Position numbers and translations under genes: made by a program. The notes beneath the pieces are model-generated. The model had not been told where the DNA came from. It was given only the letters and a program-made list of their open reading frames with translations, and ran no database searches. Of a DNA stretch of 64,000 bases, positions 56,535 to 64,000 are shown in pieces. This stretch comes from Burkholderia sp. GAS332. GTDB lineage: Bacteria; Pseudomonadota; Gammaproteobacteria; Burkholderiales; Burkholderiaceae. The stretch's first letter is position 1, and each line of letters starts with the position of its first letter. The stretch is from the NCBI GenBank assembly GCA_900142905.1, contig FSRV01000002.1, forward strand, positions 4,556,947 through 4,620,946, written 5' to 3'.

Positions 56535-57338
56535 ATGTCAGGACGCTTGATCGACGCGCGGGTTTCCCAGCGGGCTTTCTTCGGCGTCTCGGCACTGCTC
56601 TTCACTGTCAGCACGGCGGTGACGATCGTCGGCGGCGCGTCCATGTCGGCGATGGGCGAGATGCCGATGCCCGGCGGCTGGACGATGTCGATGGCATGGA
56701 TGCGGATGTGCGGACAGACGTGGCCTGGCGTCGCGGCGTCGTTCCTCGGCATGTGGGTCGTGATGATGGTCGCGATGATGCTGCCCTCTCTCGTCCCCAT
56801 GCTGTGGCGCTACCGCGAGGCCGTCGGCGGGACAGGCGAGACGTGCCTGGGCTGGCTGACGGTGCTGGTGGGCGCGGGGTACTTCTTCGTGTGGACCGCG
56901 TTCGGCATGGCCGTCTTTCCACTGGGCGTTGCGCTGGCGGCGCTCGAGATGGAACTGCCCGTGCTGGCGCGTGCGGTTCCGCTTGCGGTCGGTGTGATTG
57001 TGTTGATCGCCGGGGCGTTGCAGTTCACTGCGTGGAAGGCACGTCGCCTTGCTTGCTGCCGCAACACACCCGGGCGTTGCCTTATGTTGTCCGCGAACGC
57101 CGCCACGGCGTGGCGACACGGCCTGTGCCTCGGCCTCCATTGCAGCTACTGCTGCGCTGGGCTGACGATGATCCTGCTCGTTGCCGGGGTCATGGATTTG
57201 CGTGTGATGGCTGCTGTGACGGCGGCTATCACCGTCGAACGTCTTGCCCCGCGTGGCGAGCGCATGGCGCGCGTCGTCGGGGCGGGTATCGTCGGCGCCG
57301 GGGTGTTGCTGATGGCGCGAGCGGTGGGGCTTGGATGA
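56535..57338 (+). CDS. DUF2182 integral membrane protein
   Basis: A 267-residue membrane protein with about six or seven hydrophobic segments and Met-rich stretches (SMSAMGEMPMPGG and MVAMMLPSLVPML) typical of DUF2182, described as a predicted metal-binding membrane protein. HCSYCCAGLTMILLVAGVMD holds His and Cys residues that could bind metal. Start at 56535 (behind GGGA); an ATG at 56502 is possible. Likely cotranscribed with DUF899. Confidence 0.85.
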   Translation: MSGRLIDARVSQRAFFGVSALLFTVSTAVTIVGGASMSAMGEMPMPGGWTMSMAWMRMCGQTWPGVAASFLGMWVVMMVAMMLPSLVPMLWRYREAVGGTGETCLGWLTVLVGAGYFFVWTAFGMAVFPLGVALAALEMELPVLARAVPLAVGVIVLIAGALQFTAWKARRLACCRNTPGRCLMLSANAATAWRHGLCLGLHCSYCCAGLTMILLVAGVMDLRVMAAVTAAITVERLAPRGERMARVVGAGIVGAGVLLMARAVGLG

Positions 57339-57423
57339 GGCGCCCGCCACCGCTAATCGCGCGTGTTCGCTGGATGGCTGTCGCGGTAGCAGCCGGGGTT
57401 TCAGTCGCGATCCGCGACCCGAT

Positions 57424-57454
57424 GAGCGGGCGGCGGTGAGCGCCGCGCCCGCTC
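57424..57454. terminator. terminator-like hairpin
   Basis: Inverted repeat GAGCGGGCG / CGCCCGCTC (9 bp, 13-nt loop) in the gap between the convergent DUF2182 and sterol-desaturase-family genes. No T tract, so the call rests on position. Confidence 0.45.
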
Positions 57455-57468
57455 CATGCCAATGACAA

Positions 57469-58473
57469 TCAGTCTGTCACGCCGCCGTAATTGCGTTGTC
57501 CCCGCAGACGCATGGCGATACGACCGAACGCGCGCCATTGCTGGGCGATCAACCCGTTGCCATAGGAACGCCCCGCGCCGTGCGGCGGGGGCAACTGGTC
57601 ACGAATGCCGGTCGGCTCGACGGTACGGTCCCACGACACGGTCCTGAACATCATGTCCCACCACGGAAACAGCACGCCGAAGTTACAGCCGTAGCGCGTG
57701 CCTTCATGGCCGTAGCCGACTGCGTGATGACGCCGATGAAAAATCGGGCTCACGATCACGCGTTCGAGCAACCATCCATACGGCAACCTTGCGTTCACGT
57801 GCTGCACGCTTTGCATGAAGTTGCCGACGGCTACCAGCACGACGAACTGCGTCGGCTGCACGCCGATAAACAGCGAAATCGCGGCGAAGAACGCCGCCTG
57901 AATGATGTCGTCGAGAAAGTGATTGCGGTCGTCGGCCCACAACGACATCTGCTGCTGGCTATGGTGCACCGCGTGCAGTTCCCACCACACCCCGAAGCGG
58001 TGCTGCCAGCGGTGATACCAGTAGCCGAAGAAATCGAGCACGATCAGATAGATGAGGAACGACACAACCGGCTGATCGGTAACGCCCGGCCACAGTCCGT
58101 CGATATCGATGTTGGGCACGTTGTGGATCGCCATCAGGCTCTGCCAGTGATCGAACAGCGGCTGCAGCATGAAGAAGAACGCGATATTGATGATGCCGAG
58201 CTTGGCGATCCACGTGTAGATCACGTCGGCTCGCAGCGCCTTGCGATCGGACCACGCCTCGATGGGCCGCAGCGCTTCCAGCGGCCGCAAGGCGATATAC
58301 GTGATCAGGATTTCCAGCACGCCGACGATGACCCAATAGAGTGCGTCGTAGGTGTCCTCGTCGTATCCCATCAGGCCGAAGCGATAGAAAAACGGCTGCA
58401 CGATGTCGACGTACAGGAGGGTCTGCAGCGTCGAGATGCCATTGTCGAGTTGGGCGAGGATTTCGTGGATCAT
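57469..58473 (-). CDS. sterol desaturase/fatty acid hydroxylase family protein
   Basis: A 334-residue membrane di-iron enzyme. His boxes are visible: WYHRWQHRFGVWWELHAVHHS supplies the first two, and FHRRHHAVGYGHEG the third. Hydrophobic helices flank them. The family hydroxylates or desaturates lipids. The substrate is unknown. A YncE-like secreted propeller lies 47 bp upstream on the same strand and may be cotranscribed. Confidence 0.9.
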   Translation of the reverse strand: MIHEILAQLDNGISTLQTLLYVDIVQPFFYRFGLMGYDEDTYDALYWVIVGVLEILITYIALRPLEALRPIEAWSDRKALRADVIYTWIAKLGIINIAFFFMLQPLFDHWQSLMAIHNVPNIDIDGLWPGVTDQPVVSFLIYLIVLDFFGYWYHRWQHRFGVWWELHAVHHSQQQMSLWADDRNHFLDDIIQAAFFAAISLFIGVQPTQFVVLVAVGNFMQSVQHVNARLPYGWLLERVIVSPIFHRRHHAVGYGHEGTRYGCNFGVLFPWWDMMFRTVSWDRTVEPTGIRDQLPPPHGAGRSYGNGLIAQQWRAFGRIAMRLRGQRNYGGVTD

Positions 58474-58520
58474 CGAAAGCCTCTTGAAATTGCGAGTTCT
58501 GTCATAAAACGAAGGCCTGT

Positions 58521-59531
58521 TCAGTCCGGATTGGGCGCATACACGGGTGCCCGGTTGGCAAAATACAAACCGTGCGGTGAGCGTCCGACCGCGATCGTGT
58601 CGATAAGTTTATGCGTCGTCAGATCAATGATGCCGACGTGCCGTGAAAAACGGAATGTGACCCACAGATAGCGGCGATCCGCGGACAGTTCCATGTCGTC
58701 AGGGCCGGGCATGAGTCCGGTAATGTCGGCGGTCTTCGTCAGCGTGTTGTAGTCGAGAATGCTGATCGTGCTTTCCACGCGGTTCGTGAGCGCCACGTGC
58801 TGGCCGTCGTCGAGATTGCGGAAGTTGTGCGCGCCGCGTCCCGTTTCGATTTTCTTCACGACTTGCTGTTTGTGCCAGTCGACCACGGCGACGTCGTTTT
58901 CGCCCGTCATACCGATCAACAGATAGCGGTCGCCCGGCGTCATCCAGAGGCCGGCGGGGGTATTGCCGACATGCAGCTTCCAGAGCACCGTCTGCGTCGC
59001 CAGATCGATCGCGGCCACTTCGCCCGTGTCTTGCAGCGTGACGAACACGATCTTGCTATCGGACGAGAACGTCATGTGGCTCGGTGTCTTCGAGAGCGGG
59101 ACACGTTTGGCGAGCGTCATGTTCTGGCCGTCGTAGTGGTACACGTCGACGCGATCCAGTCGTAGGCCTGCCGTCACGAACCATTTGTGATCGGGCGAGA
59201 AACCGAGCTGATAGGGGTCTTCAATATCTTCGACCGTCCGTTGCACCTTGCCCGTGTGCGGATCGAGAAACATCAGGTTGTTCGAGATCGAATCCGCCAC
59301 GATGAGCGAGTGACCGTCGGGCGTAATCATCAGGTGATGCGGTTCCTTACCGGTTGGCTCCGTGCCGATGACCTTGTGCGTAGCGGGATCGATCAGCGTC
59401 AGTTGGGCTTCGCCGGAGTCGAGCACGATCACGTTGTCGGCGGCCTGCGCCGGCATCGCCATGGTGAGCGCGCAATAAGTCAGCGCAGCAAGCGCGCCGG
59501 TTTTTTTAATCGAAACGAGTGAAATTGGCAT
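58521..59531 (-). CDS. secreted YncE/cytochrome-D1-like beta-propeller
   Basis: A 336-residue protein with a signal peptide (ALAALTYCALTMAMPAQAA, cleaved near residue 31). About seven YVTN-like repeats follow, for example DPATHKVIGTEPTGKEPHHLMI and DLATQTVLWKLHVGNTPAGLWM. It is probably a periplasmic beta-propeller. It lies before the sterol-desaturase-family gene and likely shares its transcript. Its ligand or partner is unknown. Confidence 0.85.
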   Translation of the reverse strand: MPISLVSIKKTGALAALTYCALTMAMPAQAADNVIVLDSGEAQLTLIDPATHKVIGTEPTGKEPHHLMITPDGHSLIVADSISNNLMFLDPHTGKVQRTVEDIEDPYQLGFSPDHKWFVTAGLRLDRVDVYHYDGQNMTLAKRVPLSKTPSHMTFSSDSKIVFVTLQDTGEVAAIDLATQTVLWKLHVGNTPAGLWMTPGDRYLLIGMTGENDVAVVDWHKQQVVKKIETGRGAHNFRNLDDGQHVALTNRVESTISILDYNTLTKTADITGLMPGPDDMELSADRRYLWVTFRFSRHVGIIDLTTHKLIDTIAVGRSPHGLYFANRAPVYAPNPD

Positions 59532-59752
59532 CTGAACGATAGACGGGCAGGGAAAACAATTTGGGGAAGCATCAAGGCGGCGTGCGCGAGGAGATTCAGC
59601 GCAGGTAGGCCGCGCTCAAACCGTTAATGCTGATTACTGCTGCTTTACTACTGCATTAACGCGCCAGGTCGCTCTGTCGATGACACACGACGCTTTGTTA
59701 TTTGTATGAAGGGTTCGGCGATGCATGAGGCCATGCCAGCGGGAAAAAGCGA

Positions 59753-59783
59753 AAGGGCGCGGCTGATAACAGCGCGCGCCCTT
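59753..59783 (-). terminator. intrinsic terminator after the zinc-finger gene
   Basis: Stem AAGGGCGCG / CGCGCCCTT (9 bp) followed on the minus strand by a T-rich tract ending TTTTTCCC. It ends transcripts from the zinc-finger gene at 59826-60155. Confidence 0.75.
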
Positions 59784-59825
59784 GATTTGATACCAGCTAC
59801 CTGGTTCCTGTACTCGCGGAGACGT

Positions 59826-60155
59826 TTAGTCGAAATCGAACATGTCGAACAGCGAGCGCTTCTTCTTGTATCCCCGATGATCCGTTCGGTGATTGTCGTA
59901 GCTTCGGTGATTGTCATGCGTGCGGTTGTTGTCGTACGCATGATCGCGATGCCGGTCCCCATCCGGGTAGTCGTTCCGGCTCGTGCGTGCGCTAGCGTGA
60001 ACCGCCGCGTTGTCGCTCCCGGTATCCTGCGCAATCAGCTTGTCGAGTTCGCCGCGATCGAGCCAGACGCCCCGGCAGGCCGGGCAGTAGTCGATCTCGA
60101 CCGAGCGGCGCTCGGTCATCAGCAGGTCAGTGGTCGTGCAAACGGGGCATTTCAT
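59826..60155 (-). CDS. TFIIB-type zinc-finger (zf-TFIIB) protein
   Basis: A 109-residue protein. The first 45 residues form a zinc ribbon: MKCPVCTTTDLLM supplies CxxC and YCPACRGVWLDRGELDKLI the second CxxC with the conserved RGVWLDRGEL tail. The remainder is low-complexity, rich in His, Asp, Asn and Arg, with repeated DNHR units, ending KKKRSLFDMFDFD. The ATG at 60155 follows GAGGAG. The His-rich tail may bind metals. A terminator follows at 59753-59783. Confidence 0.85.
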   Translation of the reverse strand: MKCPVCTTTDLLMTERRSVEIDYCPACRGVWLDRGELDKLIAQDTGSDNAAVHASARTSRNDYPDGDRHRDHAYDNNRTHDNHRSYDNHRTDHRGYKKKRSLFDMFDFD

Positions 60156-60289
60156 TGCGTTGCTCCTCAAGGGTAAAAGGACATCGAACGCTCAACATGG
60201 CGAGCCGCCCGATCCCGGAAAAACTATCCGGCGTGACTTCGTTCAAGCCTGTCGAACCGCGCTTTTATGCGCGGCCGTCACACCGGCGC

Positions 60290-61042
60290 TTAGTGGCTCG
60301 CGCCAACCGTCCGCTTCGATTTCGCCCGGCGCACGAGCATGTTCAGTGCCTCGACAAACGCGGAGAACGCCATGGCCGTGTAGATGTAACCCTTCGGCAC
60401 ATGCGATCCGAAGCCTTCCGCGATGAGCGTCATACCGATCACGAGCAGGAAGCCGAGCGCCAGCATGACAATGGTCGGGTTGCGATCGATGAAGCGCGAC
60501 AGCGGGTGGGCGGCAAACAGCATCACCGTGACCGCAGCAATCACTGCAACGAACATGATCGGCATGTGCTCGGTCATCCCGACCGCGGTGATGATGCTGT
60601 CGACCGAAAACACGATATCGAGCACCAGAATCTGTCCAATCGCGGCCATTGCGGTCAACTGCACGGTCGTGTTCGCCTTGTCGCGCACTTCTTCCGAATG
60701 GACCACGTGGTGGTGAATTTCACTGGTCGCCTTCCAGACGAGGAACAGGCCACCACCGAGCAGGATCAGGTCACGCCACGAAAACGCGTGGCCAAGGAGC
60801 GTCACAGCGGGCGCGGTCAGTTGCGCGATCCACGCGACGGTGCCGAGCAGGGCGAGCCGCAGCACGAGCGCGAGCATGATGCCCATGCGCTGCACGCGAG
60901 CGCGCTGGGCTTCCGGCAGCTTGTTGCTGACGATCGAGATGAAGATCAGGTTGTCGATGCCGAGCACGATTTCCATCACGACCAGCGTGAGAAGCGCAGC
61001 CCATGCAGCGGGGTCGGCAATGAGTACGAGTAGAGCGTCCAT
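60290..61042 (-). CDS. TerC-family membrane protein
   Basis: A 250-residue TerC protein with about seven hydrophobic segments. Signature acidic motifs lie in [18 protein letters not shown] and [18 protein letters not shown]. TerC proteins act in metal handling, including manganese efflux. It diverges from the NhaR-like LysR gene across about 120 bp. Confidence 0.92.
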   Translation of the reverse strand: MDALLVLIADPAAWAALLTLVVMEIVLGIDNLIFISIVSNKLPEAQRARVQRMGIMLALVLRLALLGTVAWIAQLTAPAVTLLGHAFSWRDLILLGGGLFLVWKATSEIHHHVVHSEEVRDKANTTVQLTAMAAIGQILVLDIVFSVDSIITAVGMTEHMPIMFVAVIAAVTVMLFAAHPLSRFIDRNPTIVMLALGFLLVIGMTLIAEGFGSHVPKGYIYTAMAFSAFVEALNMLVRRAKSKRTVGASH

Positions 61043-61163
61043 GGGTTCCGTAAGCGAATAAAGATGGGTAACGTCGGTATGGCGTTATCATCGCCGTCTT
61101 CATGGTTCGAATAAATCAGTGATAATCTGAGCGACATATCGTTTTTTTCGAAGTGTTGCCCAC

Positions 61164-62045
61164 ATGCTCAACTATCGGCATCTCTACTATTTCTGGATCG
61201 TTGTGAAGGAGGGCGGCTTCGCGCGCGCGGCCGAGCGCCTCGACATGGCGGTTCAGACGATCAGCGCGCAGGTGCGCGAACTGGAGAAATCGATTGGGCG
61301 TCAGTTGCTGAAGCCGGCCGGGCGCGGCGTCACGATGACTGAAGCCGGCGAGACGGCATTCAATCGCGCGGAACAGATTTTTCAGCTCGGCGAGGCGCTG
61401 CTCGACGAGATGCGCGAGGCGGGCAGTGAACGCGTTGCGCGGCTTGCGGTGGGTCTTTCGGACGGCATTTCAAAGCTCGCCGCGCACGCGCTGCTGGCGC
61501 CGGTCCTCGATACGCCGTCGCTCAGGCTCCTGTGTCATGAGGGTGAACATGCGCAGTTGTTGTCCGAGCTCGCGCTCCATCGGCTCGATCTCGTCCTCGC
61601 GTGCCAGCCGGCGCCGCACAACGCGGACCTGCGCGTCGTGAGCCAGCGCCTCATCGGTTCGCCCGTCGACTGGTATGGCCCCGCGGAGATCATCAGCAAG
61701 TCCGCTCGTGCCGGTTTCCCGCAGTGCCTGGCCGACCTGCCCGTCCTCCTGCCCACCGGGCACGGCGCGTTGCGCGCGCGCCTCGACCGGTGGTTCGAAG
61801 CCCAGGGGATCCGGCCTCGGATCGTCGGGGAATTCGAAGACAGCGCGCTGATGGCGGTGTTCGCCGCGCGCGGTCTCGGCGTGTTTCCGCTCGCGGAACT
61901 GGGTGCGGAGGACGTGGCGCTGCTGCGAGGCGTGCGCTGGCTCGGCCGGGCGGAAGGCGTGGTCGAAGAGATTCACGCGATCCGCTCGCGGCGCGGGCAA
62001 CATCATGCGCTCGCTTCTCAGGTGGTCGCCGCCGGCCGTGCGTGA
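61164..62045 (+). CDS. LysR-family regulator, NhaR-like
   Basis: A 293-residue LysR regulator. The start MLNYRHLYYFWIVVKEGGFARAAERLDMAVQTISAQVRELE is the NhaR-type HTH. The effector domain includes LLPTGHGALRARLDRWFEAQGI. NhaR responds to Na+ in E. coli; here it diverges from terC, the likelier target. Its 3' end overlaps the convergent TerB-like gene by 28 bp. Confidence 0.9.
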   Translation: MLNYRHLYYFWIVVKEGGFARAAERLDMAVQTISAQVRELEKSIGRQLLKPAGRGVTMTEAGETAFNRAEQIFQLGEALLDEMREAGSERVARLAVGLSDGISKLAAHALLAPVLDTPSLRLLCHEGEHAQLLSELALHRLDLVLACQPAPHNADLRVVSQRLIGSPVDWYGPAEIISKSARAGFPQCLADLPVLLPTGHGALRARLDRWFEAQGIRPRIVGEFEDSALMAVFAARGLGVFPLAELGAEDVALLRGVRWLGRAEGVVEEIHAIRSRRGQHHALASQVVAAGRA

Positions 62046-62479
62046 GCGCGCGGTGCGCCCGGCAAGGGGATGTGGCGGCTCGCGCTCTGGTCCGGCTTCG
62101 GTCCCCACGCGTTGAACACGGCCGCGAGCAAGGCGATTTCGCCCTCCGCCAGATAGTCGTCCGCGATCGTGACGGCGATGCACAGGCGAATCACCTTGCG
62201 GCGCAACGCGGGCTCGTCGATCTCGGCGATCAACGCGGCGAGCAGGGCCGCGTCGAGGTTGCCGACCGGTGGCGCGAACGGCGTGTGCGCGACCGACTGA
62301 TCCTCACACAGCGCCTGCACGATCCGCGCGAATTGCGCCGGTGCGAGGCCGAGTTCGCAGGCGATATCGAGGCCTTCGAGTGCGCGCTCTTCCGCGTTGC
62401 TGACGTTACCGTCGGACGTGAGCGCCAGCGCGACAATACGTGCGGCGGCTTGAGGACTGTTGCGCGGATAGGTCCGCAT
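62018..62479 (-). CDS. TerB-like protein
   Basis: A 153-residue, mostly helical protein. ALTSDGNVSNAEERALEGLDI and IAVTIADDYLAEGEIALLAAVFNAWG are paired segments of the TerB/DjlA N-terminal fold (D-G-x-v-s/l-aEgE pattern). No membrane segment. The end overlaps the convergent LysR gene by 28 bp. Family assignment is good; its role beyond possible metal or stress response is unknown. Confidence 0.75.
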   Translation of the reverse strand: MRTYPRNSPQAAARIVALALTSDGNVSNAEERALEGLDIACELGLAPAQFARIVQALCEDQSVAHTPFAPPVGNLDAALLAALIAEIDEPALRRKVIRLCIAVTIADDYLAEGEIALLAAVFNAWGPKPDQSASRHIPLPGAPRAHARPAATT

Positions 62480-62570
62480 GTTCGGGCTCCTGGGGCGGAC
62501 GATGTCCGCAGTGGTGAAGGCCTCAGTCTGCGTTAGATCATGGAACGGATAAATCTGTTAATTCGGGAGT

Positions 62571-62595
62571 GAAGGTTCGAAAAAACCGAACCTTC
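62571..62595. repeat. hairpin with A-rich loop upstream of the DUF2322 gene
   Basis: Perfect 9-bp arms GAAGGTTCG / CGAACCTTC around an AAAAAAC loop, 104 bp before the DUF2322 start. It could be a terminator for an unseen transcript or an operator. Confidence 0.4.
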
Positions 62596-62698
62596 TGCGA
62601 TGAACATGTATGCAGCCTCATCGTTCGGCGCGATGCAAAACAGCCTATCGGATAAGATACGGCTCGCCGCAATTTTCCGAATAGAAGGAGTGTTTTCA

Positions 62699-63031
62699 GT
62701 GATTCAACCGAGCAACGTGTTCAAGGACAACCTCGCCCAACTGCCCGCCATTGACGGTATCGAACGTATCGATCTGGTCGACGGCCAGGGCGCTGTGGTG
62801 GCCAGCATCGAGAACAAGCCGGGCAAGCAGGGCTCGCTGGCGGTGTACCACTATCTGCAGCAGACCTTCGGCACGCTGGACGTCAAGGCGGCCGAACACG
62901 GCCTCGCGGTGTTCGCCGAACATACGGCCGACGCGCGCAACCGTCCGGGTGCCCACCCGAACGTCGACCATTTGCTGGCGATTGTGGCTGGTGGGGAAGC
63001 GTTGCGTATCGACGTCGTCGCAGCGGGCTGA
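62699..63031 (+). CDS. DUF2322 family protein
   Basis: A 110-residue DUF2322 protein. The family pattern is seen in FKDNLAQLPAIDGIERIDLVD and ENKPGKQGSLAVYHYLQQTFG, then GLAVFAEHTADARNRPGAHPN. Function unknown. The GTG at 62699 follows AGGAG; an upstream ATG at 62600 adds residues that do not resemble the family. It is convergent with the MDR oxidoreductase. Confidence 0.8.
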   Translation: MIQPSNVFKDNLAQLPAIDGIERIDLVDGQGAVVASIENKPGKQGSLAVYHYLQQTFGTLDVKAAEHGLAVFAEHTADARNRPGAHPNVDHLLAIVAGGEALRIDVVAAG

Positions 63032-63052
63032 GCGCGCTGTCCCACGCGGCAT

Positions 63053-64000
63053 TCAAACCGTCACGACAATCTTCCCCAACTGTTCGTTCGACTCCAGAAA
63101 GCGATGTGCGTCGACGATCTGGTCGAACGGAAATGTTCGGGCAATGATGGGCTTCAACGAACCCGACGTCAGCCCGTCGAGGATGAAAGCCTTGGCGGCG
63201 GCTAACCGTGCCGGATCGCTCACGATCTCGTGCACCAGGTAGCCGCGCAGCGTCAGTGCCTTGCTCAACACGGTGAACAGCGGGAAGGGTGTCGGCTCAG
63301 CGCTCAAGCCGCCGTACTCGATGAGGATGCCGCCGCGCGACATCGCGTCCGTGAGCGGCTCGAATATCGGGCCACCGATGGGGTCCAACACGACCCTCAC
63401 GCCCTTTGGTCCCGCGATGGCCTTCAACCGGGCCGCCAGATCTTCCTCCGCGGAAGCGACGACATGGGCCGCGCCCAATTCGAGCAACGCCTGCCGCTTG
63501 GCGGAGGTCCGCGTGACGGCAATGGGGATCGCGCCGACCTTATTGGCAATCTGGATCGCAGCAAGACCGACACTGCTCGACGCGGCAGTCACGACAACGA
63601 AGTCTCCCCGGCTCAGCTTGCCAATGTCGATCAACGCACCATAAGCGGTGAGATATGGCATCCAGACGGCTGCGGCCGCGTCCCAACTGAGCGACGGCGG
63701 ATGCTTGACGACGAGCTCGGCAGGAAAGGTGACGACTTCACCATAGGCGGGCCAGCGGACCATGGATACCGGCGGCACGATGCTGACGGCGTCGCCCGGC
63801 GCGAAACCCTGCACCCCTTCGCCCACTGTTTCGACGATACCCGCCGCTTCGAGTCCAAGGCCCGACGGTAGCGCTGGCGTTTCGATGTAGGTGCCCGCAC
63901 GCAGCAATGCCTCGGCGCGGTTAAGACCCAACGCCTTCACACGAATTTGAATCTCCCCCTGAGCGGGCGGGGGAATCGCGACGTCCTCGATGCGCAGAAC
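63053..64000 (-). CDS. MDR (quinone-oxidoreductase-like) dehydrogenase, 5' end cut by the window
   Basis: At least 315 residues; the frame is open to the window edge, so the start is outside. LRIEDVAIPPPAQGEIQIRVKALGLNRAEALLR is the family's N-terminal domain. VVTAASSSVGLAAIQIANKVG is the NADPH-binding loop. There is no structural-zinc Cys cluster, so a zinc-free zeta-crystallin/quinone-reductase type is likely. Its substrate is unknown. Confidence 0.88.
   Translation of the reverse strand, partial: VLRIEDVAIPPPAQGEIQIRVKALGLNRAEALLRAGTYIETPALPSGLGLEAAGIVETVGEGVQGFAPGDAVSIVPPVSMVRWPAYGEVVTFPAELVVKHPPSLSWDAAAAVWMPYLTAYGALIDIGKLSRGDFVVVTAASSSVGLAAIQIANKVGAIPIAVTRTSAKRQALLELGAAHVVASAEEDLAARLKAIAGPKGVRVVLDPIGGPIFEPLTDAMSRGGILIEYGGLSAEPTPFPLFTVLSKALTLRGYLVHEIVSDPARLAAAKAFILDGLTSGSLKPIIARTFPFDQIVDAHRFLESNEQLGKIVVTV

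Overview
The window is about 64 kb of GC-rich, gene-dense chromosome with almost no non-coding space. Gene content points to a member of the Burkholderiales, most likely Paraburkholderia, Caballeronia or a close relative: tandem IclR regulators, many LysR regulators each divergent from a metabolic gene, an oxalate module, an orphan VgrG/Rhs cassette and a DUF2322 protein. The genus is an inference from gene families; no rRNA or tRNA gene is present to test it.

Region by region. 1-8 kb: an MFS carboxylate-type transporter, an NDP-forming acyl-CoA synthetase and a divergent double-IclR regulator, then a LysR/RidA/class V aminotransferase run. 8-18 kb: a DegP-like periplasmic protease, a PH-domain membrane protein, a TPR glycosyltransferase-like protein, an epoxide-hydrolase-type enzyme, a PPC-domain protein, AraC and methyltransferase genes, an amidase that has lost its catalytic centre, and an APH-like kinase. 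18-21.5 kb: a BtuB-like receptor and a NiCoT metal transporter read from a clear cobalamin riboswitch. 21.6-30.6 kb: a type VI secretion cargo island (PAAR, SymE-like ORF, immunity candidate, Rhs toxin, VgrG). 30.6-38.1 kb: two metE/metR modules around cobF. 38-40 kb: small stress-type enzymes and a TetR gene with visible operators. 40.3-44.8 kb: the oxalate operon (oxlT-oxc-frc). 45.8-51.2 kb: a 2-hydroxycarboxylate transporter with a two-subunit ATP-citrate-lyase-like enzyme. 51.6-64 kb: aldo/keto reductase with LysR, a regulator/DUF899/DUF2182 set, sterol desaturase, YncE-like propeller, TerC, TerB, DUF2322, and the start of an MDR oxidoreductase cut by the window edge.

Three observations stand out. 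(1) A 43-nt sequence at 21624-21666 matches the 3' end of the metE at 30.6 kb (37 of 43 positions, same orientation). The T6SS cargo island is therefore bracketed by two copies of a metE 3' end and appears to have landed between metE and a B12-riboswitch/cobalt-transporter/btuB unit. (2) The citrate-type transporter plus ATP-citrate-lyase-like pair implies CoA- and ATP-dependent cleavage of an imported hydroxycarboxylate in a heterotroph. The large subunit looks altered at citrate-synthase-fold positions, so its substrate may not be citrate. (3) Methionine and cobalamin genes cluster: two B12-independent methionine synthases, two MetR regulators, cobF, a riboswitch-controlled metal importer and a BtuB-like receptor lie within 20 kb.
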